Assembly (NCBI GenBank): GCA_934351255.1
Contig: CAKRJH010000012.1
Location: 1-64,000 of the forward strand
From: an uncultured Lachnospiraceae bacterium
GTDB taxonomy: Bacteria > Bacillota > Clostridia > Lachnospirales > Lachnospiraceae
Reading direction: 5' to 3'
Length of the DNA stretch: 64,000 bases
Each line of letters starts with the position of its first letter. Position 1 is the first letter of the stretch. Position numbers and translations under genes: made by a program. Shown in pieces: positions 29,940 to 39,415 of this stretch. The notes beneath the pieces were generated by a model. That model was not told where the DNA came from. It made no database searches and saw only the letters and a program-made list of their open reading frames with translations.

Positions 29940-32900
29940 TCAGGGCAGCGGCCGCATCATCTGCTGCACCGTCTCCCGTTTCTGTGCATATTCTTTCATC
30001 AGGCGCAGCAGAGTTTCCTGATCTCCCTGTCTGCGCGCCTCCATCATGCGGTCCAGCATATTGTACCATCCCTCCTGCTGGAGTCTGGCATAGTCACTGC
30101 CGCCGCGGATCACCTGATTGGCACTCTGCGTCACCCGGCCATCCATCGTCGTCTCCTGGATCCAGTATTCGAGCTGTTCATCGCCAAACAGAACAAACCG
30201 GCTGACACGGATCCCCTGGAACATGTCGGTCATTGTCCTGCTCCGGACTGCCGAACGCTGTTCTCCTTCTCCCGTGCGGTAAAAGATCTTGACATCGCTG
30301 TCAGGAGAGGCCACATATTCCACATAGCGTTCCCGCAGGATACGCTGTGGCAGATCCAGTTTGCCCGCAAAATCCTGAAAGAATCCAAAGTAAATGTTCT
30401 TGGCCGTAATGCGGTGCAGATTGTAATCTGCGAATGTCTTTTCCTCCGAGGTCAATGTCTTTTTATGACTCAGATATTTAAGTGCCGCCAACAGGCACGG
30501 CCGGTTTTCCTCCACGCGGACTTCCGCATACATATATGGGAACAATTCCTCCGGCAGCGAGCGGTTGTGCAGCAGATATTCGTACGACATCAGATTCAGA
30601 TATGCACGGCATAACCGTTTATTGGTGCCCTTCTGATGATAGAGGAAAAACACCTCATACAACCCTTCGTCTGTCTCCTGGGTAAACAACGCCTGCGCCA
30701 GGATCCTCTCGGCAAACTGTGCATCAGCCAGACCGAAGCCCTGCGCCTTCTCCCACAGAGAAAGCATTTCCGGCATACTTCCCAGATAGTACCGGCAAAG
30801 ATAGCGCAGCAGATTGCTGTCATATTTGCCCTTGCAGAAGATATGCCAGCCCAGACGCACCAGTGTGGTGTCCTCTTTGTCCAGGCCATCTCGGAATGCC
30901 TGACTGGAGAGAACCAGCAGAGTCCCGGCATTCAGATCCTGATAGCCGAACAGCCGGATTCCTTCCATCCCCTTCGGCAGGTTGGAACGCATGCCACAGT
31001 ATTCGATCAACATAGAGCGATCCTGCGGATCCACATGGTTCCAGTCCATCTTCTCCAGGTGATAATCGATGAGTTCTCCCTGAAACTGATCGAAATAGTG
31101 ACGCATCTGCAGTCCGAACAGTTTCATGCGGCAGGTGTCCTTCAGTTTCGGATAGGCCATGATCTGATTGCGGATCTCGACCATCTCCTGCACACTCAGA
31201 TGATACTCCCCGGCCTTCTCATAGAGATGAAGCAGCAATCCGATCTGGCTGGCGCCCGCCTCATGGCAGACCGGTGCCAGATGATCCAGATGGAGCAGTT
31301 TGGACAGGGTATACTGTACGGTCTGGATATAACGGTTTCCGCGCATATCCGCCAGAAAGATCTTCTCCTGGCCGGTGTACAGATTGACCACCGCCGTCCC
31401 CTGGATCAATGGCACAAACGCCTCCTGATCCAACTGTGGGTAATACACGGTCACACCCACAATATCCGGCTGATAACAGACGATCTCATGACTGAACATG
31501 ATCTGTGGAAGATCAAATACCACCGAATCGTCTCCCATGGTCTTCATGTCAAACCGCAGGGAGTCCTCCCTGATAAATTCCTCGTAGATCACAGCAAGGT
31601 TGGCATTGATGCGTCCCTCGGCCATCTGCGTTCTGGCAAACTCCTCCATCACCTGCGCATACCGGCGGTATGTCACCTCATCGTCCCGCTTGTGCTCAAT
31701 GACATAAGCATAGAGAAGAGCCCGCTTGGATGCACTCAGGTGATTATTGTAGGCAAAATACAACAGCAGTTTATCCGGCAGCGGCCATTCAATGCTCTCC
31801 CCGAGAGCACCGATATAACTCTCATACAGATCCGTTAGTTTCAGATTGGCGCAGACCGCCTTGGCATACCAGTACAGATCATCCTCACTTCCATGCCGTC
31901 TGGCCATCCTGCGTCTGCAGATGCAGCTCAGAATATCGTCATCCGGATATTTTTCATAGATCCGTTCAAGATCCGGCAGGATCAGCAGCCCATTGCCACG
32001 GATGCGGCCCGCCAGAAACGCATAGCGTCTGGCCAGTTCCTCTCCGAGGATCTGATGTCTGCATCCCCAATGGAGCGCCAGCAGATTCTCCTCGCTCATA
32101 TCCAGCAGCAATTCCGGTGTCTTCTTGTAATAGTTACAGATATGAAGATACAGCAATGGCTGATGGACTCCCTGGGTGATCTCCTCCACCACGGCTTCGA
32201 CACTCTGAAATGTCGATGCATACTGCTCATCCAGCATGATCCACAGCCACAGAAGTCTCCAGTCGCGGAACTTCTGATAGGCCTCCCGGATCTTGGAGGC
32301 ATGCTCTTTTCGTTTCGTCGGATCCTGCATCGCCGAGAGAGCCAGCCACGCTCCCCGAAGCGCAGGCTCCTGTTCGGAAACTTCCTGCAGTGCCTCCTGC
32401 AGTGCCGCCAATCCCTGCTTTGCCTCCTTGTCCTGATCCATCAGGAGCTGCTCGTGGATCTGGAACAGCTCCATGATCCATCTCTGACGGGTTCCCGCCT
32501 GCCGCTCATAATCCTGCCGGATCTCATGAATCTGACGGGAATATTCCCGCGGGCCGATCTGATGGCTGGCCCAGTCTACCAGGGCTCTGGTCAGTTTGAA
32601 CGCACATTCCTGGTGCTGCAGGTGCGCCCGCCGCTGTTCCGGTGCTTCCATCGCGCCATAGGCCTCCACATCGATCCGGATGCTCTGGCCGGCACCGGAG
32701 ATCACGATGCATCCATGATTACGTCCCGCGTGCATCTGATCCGCTTTGACGGCAAAAGCCAGCGTAAAGATGTCTCCCTCAAACTCATCGGTGGTAAAAA
32801 ATTCTCTCTCCAGTTGAAGAAAACTGCTGTCGGACTTTGCGCGGTATTCACCGTATCCCCAGTTTTTCTTCTGAATGGAAATCTGTTCTACAACTGTCTT

Positions 32901-33515
32901 GCTGCAATCCTTAAATACCATATGTCCCTGTGATACCTGAATCGTCACCGGAACTTTCTTGTGAATGGCCAGAAGAAATTCCTCGACTGCCACCCGCTTG
33001 TCCGGTGAAGTACACAGTCCTTCATACCAATCTCGCTCCTTGGCATCATTAAGAAAGACCCCCGGGAAACGACGGTTTCCAAAGACACGGACTGCCTCTG
33101 CCGGAGCCTCTTTGGCCAGTGTGGCAAACTGCGTCAGATCCCGGATCTTTCCCTGGCTGGTCTGAAAGGACGGAGGGATCACCTGTGCCGAAAACGGGAT
33201 CTGCGCCACGCCACAATCGCTGAGCACCCGGATAGTCCCCTCCATCTTTTCGCCCACCTCACAGGTCTCCCCGTGCAGCCTGAACGACACTGTCTCATGA
33301 ATCCCCACAAAGGTCTCCGTGACAATCTCCATGGAATGTGCATCACTTGTCACGACACCCTTCATCGTCCTGCCCTGATCATTGGCCACCGCAAACGAGC
33401 CTTCACACACGCTCCCCGCTTCGACCTCCAACTTCAGCAGGCCGGGTGTAACCTGTACCCCGGCTGTCTGATAATCAAAGATTCCCCTGGCAAACTGATT
33501 CATCTTCTCTTTCAT
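29940..33515 (-). CDS. DUF5717 family giant protein (1191 aa)
   Basis: The N-terminal about 150 residues are beta-rich (GVQVTPGLLKLEVEAGSVCE, FRLHGETCEVGEKMEGTIRV), like immunoglobulin-type or MSP domains. The long middle is helical with solenoid character, for example AYQKFRDWRLLWLWIMLDEQ. A second beta-rich region near the C-terminus has FYRTGEGEQRSAVRSRTMTD. No signal peptide or membrane helix is visible. The start at 33515 (MKEKMNQFARGIFDY) follows AGGGGGA by 6 nt and lies 13 nt after the proB stop, so it is probably in one transcript with proB. Function unknown. Confidence 0.75.
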   Translation of the reverse strand: MKEKMNQFARGIFDYQTAGVQVTPGLLKLEVEAGSVCEGSFAVANDQGRTMKGVVTSDAHSMEIVTETFVGIHETVSFRLHGETCEVGEKMEGTIRVLSDCGVAQIPFSAQVIPPSFQTSQGKIRDLTQFATLAKEAPAEAVRVFGNRRFPGVFLNDAKERDWYEGLCTSPDKRVAVEEFLLAIHKKVPVTIQVSQGHMVFKDCSKTVVEQISIQKKNWGYGEYRAKSDSSFLQLEREFFTTDEFEGDIFTLAFAVKADQMHAGRNHGCIVISGAGQSIRIDVEAYGAMEAPEQRRAHLQHQECAFKLTRALVDWASHQIGPREYSRQIHEIRQDYERQAGTRQRWIMELFQIHEQLLMDQDKEAKQGLAALQEALQEVSEQEPALRGAWLALSAMQDPTKRKEHASKIREAYQKFRDWRLLWLWIMLDEQYASTFQSVEAVVEEITQGVHQPLLYLHICNYYKKTPELLLDMSEENLLALHWGCRHQILGEELARRYAFLAGRIRGNGLLILPDLERIYEKYPDDDILSCICRRRMARRHGSEDDLYWYAKAVCANLKLTDLYESYIGALGESIEWPLPDKLLLYFAYNNHLSASKRALLYAYVIEHKRDDEVTYRRYAQVMEEFARTQMAEGRINANLAVIYEEFIREDSLRFDMKTMGDDSVVFDLPQIMFSHEIVCYQPDIVGVTVYYPQLDQEAFVPLIQGTAVVNLYTGQEKIFLADMRGNRYIQTVQYTLSKLLHLDHLAPVCHEAGASQIGLLLHLYEKAGEYHLSVQEMVEIRNQIMAYPKLKDTCRMKLFGLQMRHYFDQFQGELIDYHLEKMDWNHVDPQDRSMLIEYCGMRSNLPKGMEGIRLFGYQDLNAGTLLVLSSQAFRDGLDKEDTTLVRLGWHIFCKGKYDSNLLRYLCRYYLGSMPEMLSLWEKAQGFGLADAQFAERILAQALFTQETDEGLYEVFFLYHQKGTNKRLCRAYLNLMSYEYLLHNRSLPEELFPYMYAEVRVEENRPCLLAALKYLSHKKTLTSEEKTFADYNLHRITAKNIYFGFFQDFAGKLDLPQRILRERYVEYVASPDSDVKIFYRTGEGEQRSAVRSRTMTDMFQGIRVSRFVLFGDEQLEYWIQETTMDGRVTQSANQVIRGGSDYARLQQEGWYNMLDRMMEARRQGDQETLLRLMKEYAQKRETVQQMMRPLP

Positions 33516-33528
33516 GTAAATCCCCCTG

Positions 33529-34335
33529 TTACTTGGCAAAGATGGTTCCCACCTGCTTATCGTCAAACAGGTCATACAATCTCTTTGGATGTCTTCCGTT
33601 TAACAATGCCACGTCGATGCCGGCCTCATGCGCGATCTCCACGGCCCGGATCTTGGTGATCATCCCGCCGGTGCCAAGGCTCGTCCCGGCCCCACCTGCC
33701 AGTTCACGGATCTGAGGGGTAATCTCATGAACCACGGGTATCAGCTCTGCATCCTCATACTGATGTGGATCCTTGTCATACAACCCCTCGATATCGGACA
33801 TGATCACCAGCAGATCCGCATGGGCGATCGTAGCCACCATGGCAGCCAGCGAATCATTTTCTCCCACTTCCAGTTCCAGCTCATCGATCGCCACCGTATC
33901 ATTTTCATTGATAACCGGGATCACCCCATAACTGATGATACGTTCCATCGCATTTTCCACATTGGTGCGGCGATCCTCGAGCAGCACATATTTGGTCAGA
34001 AGCATCTGCGCAACTGTCAGTCCATACTCGGCAAACAGTTTATCGTACATATACATCAGTTCACACTGCCCCACAGCCGCACAGGCCTGCTTGCCCGGCG
34101 TATCCGTCGGCCGTTTGGTCATCCCCATCTTGCCCATGCCAAGCCCGATCGCTCCGCTGGATACCAGAATGATCTCATGTCCGGCATTCTGCAGATCTGC
34201 CAGTGTCTTGACTAACTGCTCCACCCGGCGGATATTCAACCGCCCTGTTTTATGTGTCAGTGTGGAGGTTCCCAGTTTGACCACCACACGCTTTCTTAAG
34301 CTGATTGGTTTCATCACTTTCACGAAACGATCCAC
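33529..34335 (-). CDS. proB: Glutamate 5-kinase, short form without PUA domain
   Basis: Phosphorylates glutamate to start proline synthesis. Amino acid kinase fold: VVKLGTSTLTH near the N-terminus, ILVSSGAIGLGMGKMG, VINENDTVA, and GTGGMITKIRAVEIA. The 268-aa product ends after the kinase domain (LFDDKQVGTIFAK), without the C-terminal PUA domain of E. coli ProB. The start is uncertain: GTG at 34335 touches a G-run, GTG at 34323 is about 11 nt from it, and ATG at 34314 is further away. The DUF5717 gene follows closely. Confidence 0.93.
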   Translation of the reverse strand: MDRFVKVMKPISLRKRVVVKLGTSTLTHKTGRLNIRRVEQLVKTLADLQNAGHEIILVSSGAIGLGMGKMGMTKRPTDTPGKQACAAVGQCELMYMYDKLFAEYGLTVAQMLLTKYVLLEDRRTNVENAMERIISYGVIPVINENDTVAIDELELEVGENDSLAAMVATIAHADLLVIMSDIEGLYDKDPHQYEDAELIPVVHEITPQIRELAGGAGTSLGTGGMITKIRAVEIAHEAGIDVALLNGRHPKRLYDLFDDKQVGTIFAK

Positions 34336-34395
34336 CCCCCTCTTTGCGGCAGGAAATTATGAATCGTTATCCTTTCTATAGATATTCTCCGTTTT

Positions 34396-34424
34396 ACAGT
34401 AGCGAATTTCCAGCTTTCCGTCAA
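34396..34424 (-). promoter_or_regulatory. Sigma-A promoter of proB
   Basis: On the minus strand TTGACG (34419-34424), a 17-bp spacer, TACTGT (34396-34401). Confidence 0.6.
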
Positions 34425-34489
34425 GGAAAATATATGCTAAACTGATTCTGTTGTTTACAAACCCTACAATTAAATAAAGGAGGAAAAAC

Positions 34490-35842
34490 ATGGAAAAGTT
34501 TTTCAAACTCAAAGAGAACGGCACGGATGTGAAAACTGAAGTGATCGCCGGTATCACCACGTTTATGACGATGGCATATATCCTGGCGCTGAATCCTTCT
34601 ATCCTTTCTGCATCCGGCATGGATGCAACCGCCGTCCTGATGGCAACCGCACTGGCTTCCTTCGTGGGAACCCTCTGCATGGCTCTGATGGCAAACTATC
34701 CATTCGCTCTGGCCCCTGGTCTGGGACTGAATGCATACTTTGCCTACACGATCTGCGGAACGATGGGTTACTCCTGGCAGTTTGCTCTGCTGGCAGTATT
34801 TATCGAGGGTCTGATCTTCATTGTTCTTTCCCTGACCAATGTCCGCGAGGCTATCTTCAATGCCATTCCAATGACCCTGAAAAAGGGTGTTTCCGTTGGT
34901 ATCGGTCTGTTTATCGCATTTATCGGCCTGCAGAACGCAAAGCTGGTTGTCGATGGAAGCACCCTGGTTACTCTGGTAGACTTTACCGAGAACTTTCACA
35001 CCGTCGGTATCGGTGCTCTGCTAGCCTTCATCGGTCTGCTCATCACCTGTATCCTTTACATCAAGAAAGTAAAAGGCTCCGTCCTGATCGGTGTATTTGC
35101 GACCTGGATCCTCGGTGTGATCTGTCAGCTTACCGGTCTGTACACCGTCGATGCTGCAAACGGATTCTACTCACTGATCCCATCCTGGTCTTCGTTTGAC
35201 CTGACAGCAATCACCAAGACATTTGGACAGTGTTTCCAGGTTTCCGGCATGCACATCAAGGTCTTTGATTTCATCGTCATCATCTGTTCCTTCCTGTTTG
35301 TCGATATGTTTGATACACTGGGAACTCTGATCGGTGTCGCCAACAAGGCTGACATGCTGGATGAAGACGGACAGCTTCCGCGAATCAAGTGGGCACTGCT
35401 CGCAGATGCCGTGGCAACTTCCGTAGGTGCCGTATTTGGTACTTCTACTACAACCACATTCGTAGAGAGTTCTTCCGGTGTCGCAGAAGGAGGAAGAACA
35501 GGTCTTGCATCTATCGTTACCGCTCTTCTGTTCCTGGTATCCATCTTCCTGTCGCCAATCTTTACCACGATTCCAAGTTTTGCGACCGCTCCGGCGCTGA
35601 TCTTTGTAGGATTCCTGATGGTAAGTGCCGTGACAGAGATCCATTTCGAGGATATGACAGAAGCCATTCCGGCTTACCTGTGTCTGATCGCTATGCCTCT
35701 GATGTACAGCATTTCAGAGGGTATCGCAGTCGGTGTAATCTCTTATGTCATCATCAATCTGGTATGTGGCAAAGCAAAGAAGATCACTCCGCTGATGTAT
35801 ATTCTGGCGGTACTGTTTATTCTCAAGTACATCTTCCTGTAA
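34490..35842 (+). CDS. NCS2-family purine (hypoxanthine/guanine/adenine) permease
   Basis: Proton-coupled nucleobase importer of the AzgA/PbuG branch. 450 aa with about 12-14 hydrophobic helices. Family motifs: VIAGITTFMTMAYILALNP at the N-terminus, FALAPGLGLNAYFAY, DMFDTLGTLIGVANKAD, and GTSTTTTFVESSSGVAEGGRTGL. GGAGG lies 8 nt before the ATG. I looked for a purine riboswitch in the 150-bp leader and saw none, so control is unknown. It stands alone, divergent from proB. Confidence 0.92.
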   Translation: MEKFFKLKENGTDVKTEVIAGITTFMTMAYILALNPSILSASGMDATAVLMATALASFVGTLCMALMANYPFALAPGLGLNAYFAYTICGTMGYSWQFALLAVFIEGLIFIVLSLTNVREAIFNAIPMTLKKGVSVGIGLFIAFIGLQNAKLVVDGSTLVTLVDFTENFHTVGIGALLAFIGLLITCILYIKKVKGSVLIGVFATWILGVICQLTGLYTVDAANGFYSLIPSWSSFDLTAITKTFGQCFQVSGMHIKVFDFIVIICSFLFVDMFDTLGTLIGVANKADMLDEDGQLPRIKWALLADAVATSVGAVFGTSTTTTFVESSSGVAEGGRTGLASIVTALLFLVSIFLSPIFTTIPSFATAPALIFVGFLMVSAVTEIHFEDMTEAIPAYLCLIAMPLMYSISEGIAVGVISYVIINLVCGKAKKITPLMYILAVLFILKYIFL

Positions 35843-35855
35843 AAGAATCCAACTG

Positions 35856-35906
35856 ACGGGAAATGCAAACTTACAGGAAATGCAAACTTGCAGGAAATGC
35901 AATGTT
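35856..35906. repeat. Three tandem 17-bp repeats
   Basis: Copies at 35856-35872, 35873-35889 and 35890-35906, each built on GGAAATGCAAACTT. The first two differ at one base and the third diverges at its end. They lie between the permease stop and its terminator. Confidence 0.75.
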
Positions 35907-35934
35907 TCCCAGCAAACAATAACGCGAAACGCAA

Positions 35935-35965
35935 AAAACCTGGTCACAATCTGTGACCAGGTTTT
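35935..35965. terminator. Bidirectional terminator, permease and secreted-protein genes
   Basis: Perfect 14-bp stem AAAACCTGGTCACA / TGTGACCAGGTTTT with an ATC loop. T-runs follow on both strands. It lies between two convergent genes. Confidence 0.92.
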
Positions 35966-35995
35966 CTTTGTTTTCACTATGTTGTTTCGATGAAA

Positions 35996-36574
35996 TTATT
36001 TAGCAACTACATCGAACTCTACAGTAATGCTCTTACCCTTCTTGCTAGGGTACTTAGCTGAGAACTTCTTCTCCTTTGTGGTGTCATCGCCCCACTCATT
36101 GAAGAATACCAGTCTGTGGCTCTGGGTCTTTGTCTTCTTCTCGAAGTAACCCTGCTGGAACTTAGCCTTTACAGCCTTACCGTTGCATGTAACCTTGACA
36201 TTTGAGTAAGTTACCTTCTTGAATGTCTTCAGGATGCCGTAGGTATCAACCAGTAAACACTGTGTCTCCTTGATGTTCTTGCCTGTGCTGTTCTTTGCTG
36301 TAAGCTTTACATGAACTTTCTTTCCAGCTGTGAACTTAACACCGTTCTTTACAGCAGCAACTTCGTTTGTCTTCTTGTTGCCGTTGCCATCAGTGAAGGA
36401 AACCTTTGCGTTCTTAACCCAGTTACCCTTCTCACCGCAGTACATTAAAGATACAGGTACCTTTGCGCTCTTTGCAGCGATTGCTTTCTTAGGTGCTACA
36501 GAGCTAACGCCCATTACCATGGACAGGGACAGAACTAATGCTAATCCCTTCTTTGCAAAATTAGAAATTCTCAT
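35996..36574 (-). CDS. Secreted lysine-rich protein, function unknown
   Basis: Signal peptide at residues 1-34: MRISNFAKKGLALVLSLSMV, with an Ala-rich cleavage region near AIAA. The mature part of about 158 residues is strongly basic (Lys-rich) and beta-predicted, for example VSLMYCGEKGNWVKNAKVSF and KSITVEFDVVAK. It may be an extracellular immunoglobulin-like domain. AAGGAGG lies 8 nt before the ATG and a consensus promoter stands upstream. Single-gene unit. I recognise no family. Confidence 0.75.
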   Translation of the reverse strand: MRISNFAKKGLALVLSLSMVMGVSSVAPKKAIAAKSAKVPVSLMYCGEKGNWVKNAKVSFTDGNGNKKTNEVAAVKNGVKFTAGKKVHVKLTAKNSTGKNIKETQCLLVDTYGILKTFKKVTYSNVKVTCNGKAVKAKFQQGYFEKKTKTQSHRLVFFNEWGDDTTKEKKFSAKYPSKKGKSITVEFDVVAK

Positions 36575-36614
36575 TGATAAATCCTCCTTGTCGTTTATGA
36601 AATTTCTATAATCA

Positions 36615-36642
36615 ATTATAGACGATTCGGCAAATCTGTCAA
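36615..36642 (-). promoter_or_regulatory. Sigma-A promoter of the secreted-protein gene
   Basis: On the minus strand TTGACA (36637-36642), a 16-bp spacer, TATAAT (36615-36620). Confidence 0.8.
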
Positions 36643-36741
36643 TAATTTCTGATTTACTTTTTATTTCTTAAGCAAAATATACTACTTTTGACACACATTT
36701 TTTCCACTGTTTATCGTATTCTCAGCATATCACCCAAAAAA

Positions 36742-38184
36742 TTAGTCCTTTTTCATAGTAATTTTTAGACTTTCTTTCTGTCCGCTGAGTTTCGGAGTGC
36801 TGCGGTCCTTCAGCGACTCGTATGTGCGGACTTCCATAATGCTCTGATAAGCAGGACGGATGATCTTGTCGACGTTGATCAGTTCCTCCATACGGTGTGC
36901 GCTCCATCCGACAATACGCGCCATCGCGAAGATCGGTGTAAACAGTTCCTCCGGGATTCCCAGCATCTTGTAGACGAATCCGCTATAGAAATCCACATTG
37001 GCACTGACACCCTTGTAGATCGCGCAGTTCTCGGCGATGATCTTCGGTGCCAGGTTCTCGATCAGGGAGTACATCTGGTATTCCTCCTGACATCCCTTCT
37101 CATCCGCCAGCCTCTCGACGAAGCCCTTGAACGCCACTGCTCTCGGATCTGAGATCGAATATACGGCATGTCCCATACCATAGATCAGACCACGGTGGTC
37201 AAACGCCTCTTTCTTGAGGATCCTGCGCAGATATGCGCCCACCTCTTCTTCATCGGTAAGATCTTCCACATGCTCACGGATATCCTGCATCATCTGAACC
37301 ACCTTGATATTGGCACCGCCATGCTTTGGACCTTTCAGGGAGGACAATGCCGCCGCCATCACGGAGTAGGTGTCGGATCCGGCCGACGTGACGACTCTGG
37401 TCGTGAAGGTGGAGTTGTTGCCGCCGCCATGTTCCATATGTAATACCAGTGCCATATCCAGAACCTTTGCCTCCAGATCCGTGTAGGATTTGTCCGGGCG
37501 CAGCATCTGCAGGATATTCTCTGCCATGGACAGATTGTCATCCGGTCTGTGGATATAGAAGCTCTCGTCATTGTCATAATGATTGTAGGCATGATAGCCG
37601 TATACCGACAGCATCGGGAATACGCTGATCAGCATCAGACACTGCTCCATGACATTCTCCAGAGAGATGTCGGACGCATTCGGATCATAAGAGGCCAGCG
37701 TCAGCACACTCTTGGTCAGGGAGTTCATAATGTCGTGGCTCGGTGCCTTCATGATAACGTCACGCACAAAGTTCGTAGGCAGGCGCCTGTTCTTGGCCAG
37801 GATCGTACAGAACTCGTCGAGTTCCTTTTTGTTCGGGAGCTGTCCAAACAGAAGCAGATACGCTACCTCCTCAAATCCAAACCGATTGTCCTTGCGGAAG
37901 CCCGCTGTCAGATCATAAATATTATAACCACGGTAGAACAACTGTCCGTCACACGGGACCACCTTGTCTCCCACCATATCACTTGCCTTGATCAGAGAGA
38001 TATTGGTCAGTCCGGACAACACACCCTTTCCGTTTTTGTCACGCAGTCCTCTCTTCACCCCATACCTGGCATACAGATCACTGTCAATCTCATTGTTTTT
38101 GACACAGACACCCAGATAACGTTTGGTAAAATCTTCCATCATCTGGTCAAACTTAATCTCATTCATCTCCATATTTCCTGTCAT
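36742..38184 (-). CDS. gltA: Citrate synthase
   Basis: Condenses acetyl-CoA with oxaloacetate; in these anaerobes probably for glutamate supply. Catalytic segments: MEHGGGNNSTFTTRVVTSAG, SLKGPKHGGANI, YGMGHAVYSISDPRA, and VDFYSGFVYKMLGIP with its Asp. 480 aa, longer than the usual 430 because of an N-terminal extension of about 50 residues (EDFTKRYLGVCVKNNEID). The start at 38184 follows AAGGAGGAGG. No aconitase or isocitrate dehydrogenase is beside it. Confidence 0.95.
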   Translation of the reverse strand: MTGNMEMNEIKFDQMMEDFTKRYLGVCVKNNEIDSDLYARYGVKRGLRDKNGKGVLSGLTNISLIKASDMVGDKVVPCDGQLFYRGYNIYDLTAGFRKDNRFGFEEVAYLLLFGQLPNKKELDEFCTILAKNRRLPTNFVRDVIMKAPSHDIMNSLTKSVLTLASYDPNASDISLENVMEQCLMLISVFPMLSVYGYHAYNHYDNDESFYIHRPDDNLSMAENILQMLRPDKSYTDLEAKVLDMALVLHMEHGGGNNSTFTTRVVTSAGSDTYSVMAAALSSLKGPKHGGANIKVVQMMQDIREHVEDLTDEEEVGAYLRRILKKEAFDHRGLIYGMGHAVYSISDPRAVAFKGFVERLADEKGCQEEYQMYSLIENLAPKIIAENCAIYKGVSANVDFYSGFVYKMLGIPEELFTPIFAMARIVGWSAHRMEELINVDKIIRPAYQSIMEVRTYESLKDRSTPKLSGQKESLKITMKKD

Positions 38185-38227
38185 ATGTCTTTCCTCCTCC
38201 TTTTCATTTATTAATCGTACATCTCCT

Positions 38228-38256
38228 ATTATACCGAAAATTGTTTTTCTGCACAA
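38228..38256 (-). promoter_or_regulatory. Sigma-A promoter of the citrate synthase gene
   Basis: On the minus strand TTGTGC (38251-38256), a 17-bp spacer, TATAAT (38228-38233). The rest of the 314-bp gap up to the cysE start holds the cysE promoter and a GC-rich stretch (38340-38380) with short GCCGG/CCGGC complementarity. I see no gene in it. Confidence 0.7.
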
Positions 38257-38380
38257 TGAAATCTGTCTGACATTTTATTAAGTTTTCATAAATAATCCGA
38301 CAAGCCAACGCAGACCATCCCTTTTTTCTCCTCCCCGTCCGCCTCCTGCCGGCACACTCCTTTGCCGGCTGTTTCCCGGC

Positions 38381-38409
38381 TTGTCACTGCATTTCATTTT
38401 TGTTAGAAT
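38381..38409 (+). promoter_or_regulatory. Sigma-A promoter of cysE
   Basis: TTGTCA (38381-38386), a 17-bp spacer, TAGAAT (38404-38409). The leader contains a small hairpin, ACGGGC, CTGTTT, GCCCGT (38463-38480), immediately before the ribosome site. Confidence 0.7.
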
Positions 38410-38498
38410 ACCTATGTGACTACCCACACGAACAGACGGGTATTTACATATATATTATAAAAACGGGCCTGTTTGCCCGTCAGGAGGAATCATTTTTT

Positions 38499-39413
38499 AT
38501 GTTATCAGAAGAAAGACTGCAAAAAATCGTCGGCGACATCACCGACAATTATACAAACGAAGAATTATTTTATATCAAAGAGGGGCATCATATGCCTGAC
38601 CGCAACCAGATCATCCATATTATCATGGGACTGCGTCAGATCATGTTCCCAGGCTATTTCGAAAAAGAACATCTCGGCCAGACTGTCCCGGAATATTTTG
38701 TGGGACACAGCCTGATCCGGATCCACGATACACTCTCAGGGCAGATCCTGTCTGCGTTCCAGCAGGCCAATGCCCAGGCCAGCACCAGCGATCTTACCGT
38801 CCGTGTGGAAGCGATCTGTGACCGTTTCTTTTCTTCGCTGGCACCGGTTCAGAAGACTCTGATGAAGGACGTGCAGGCTGCCTTTGACGGAGACCCTGCC
38901 GCCAAGACCAAAGAGGAGATCATCTTTTGTTATCCCGGTCTTCTGGCCATCTTCATCTACCGCATCGCGCATCTGCTCTATCAGGAGAAGGTGCCGTTCA
39001 TCCCCCGTATCATGACGGAGTACGCCCACAGCCACACCGGCATCGACATCAATCCCGGAGCGACGATCGGCGAATACTTCTTTATCGACCACGGTACCGG
39101 TGTCGTCATCGGCGAAACCACCGAGATCGGCGACCACGTCAAGGTCTATCAGGGTGTCACCCTGGGTGCCCTGTCTACCAGAAGCGGTCAGCTCCTGCGC
39201 GATGTCAAGCGTCACCCTACGATCGAGGACAATGTCACGATCTACTCCAACACATCGATCCTGGGCGGAGAAACCGTCATCGGCAGGAACAGCGTGATCG
39301 GAGGCAACTCCTTTATCACCTCCAGCGTACCGGCCGGTTCGCGTGTCAGCGTCAAGACGCCGGAGATCACTGTATCGGCCAACAAGCCAAAGGATCAGGA
39401 GCTGTTTGACTGA
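38499..39413 (+). CDS. cysE: Serine O-acetyltransferase
   Basis: Makes O-acetylserine for cysteine synthesis. A helical N-terminal region (about 1-165) precedes a left-handed beta-helix built from hexapeptide repeats: IDINPGATIGEYFFIDHGTG, VVIGETTEIGDHVKVYQGVT, LGALSTRSGQLLRDVKRHPT, GGETVIGRNSVIGGNSFI. 304 aa. CAGGAGG lies 11 nt before the ATG at 38499; the frame reaches further up without a ribosome site. Its stop is 2 nt from the end of the convergent phosphodiesterase gene. Confidence 0.94.
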   Translation: MLSEERLQKIVGDITDNYTNEELFYIKEGHHMPDRNQIIHIIMGLRQIMFPGYFEKEHLGQTVPEYFVGHSLIRIHDTLSGQILSAFQQANAQASTSDLTVRVEAICDRFFSSLAPVQKTLMKDVQAAFDGDPAAKTKEEIIFCYPGLLAIFIYRIAHLLYQEKVPFIPRIMTEYAHSHTGIDINPGATIGEYFFIDHGTGVVIGETTEIGDHVKVYQGVTLGALSTRSGQLLRDVKRHPTIEDNVTIYSNTSILGGETVIGRNSVIGGNSFITSSVPAGSRVSVKTPEITVSANKPKDQELFD

Positions 39414-39415
39414 TC

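Noticed and set aside
34340..34489. Purine riboswitch before the NCS2 permease
   Set aside because: I looked for the conserved three-way junction sequence and found no match.
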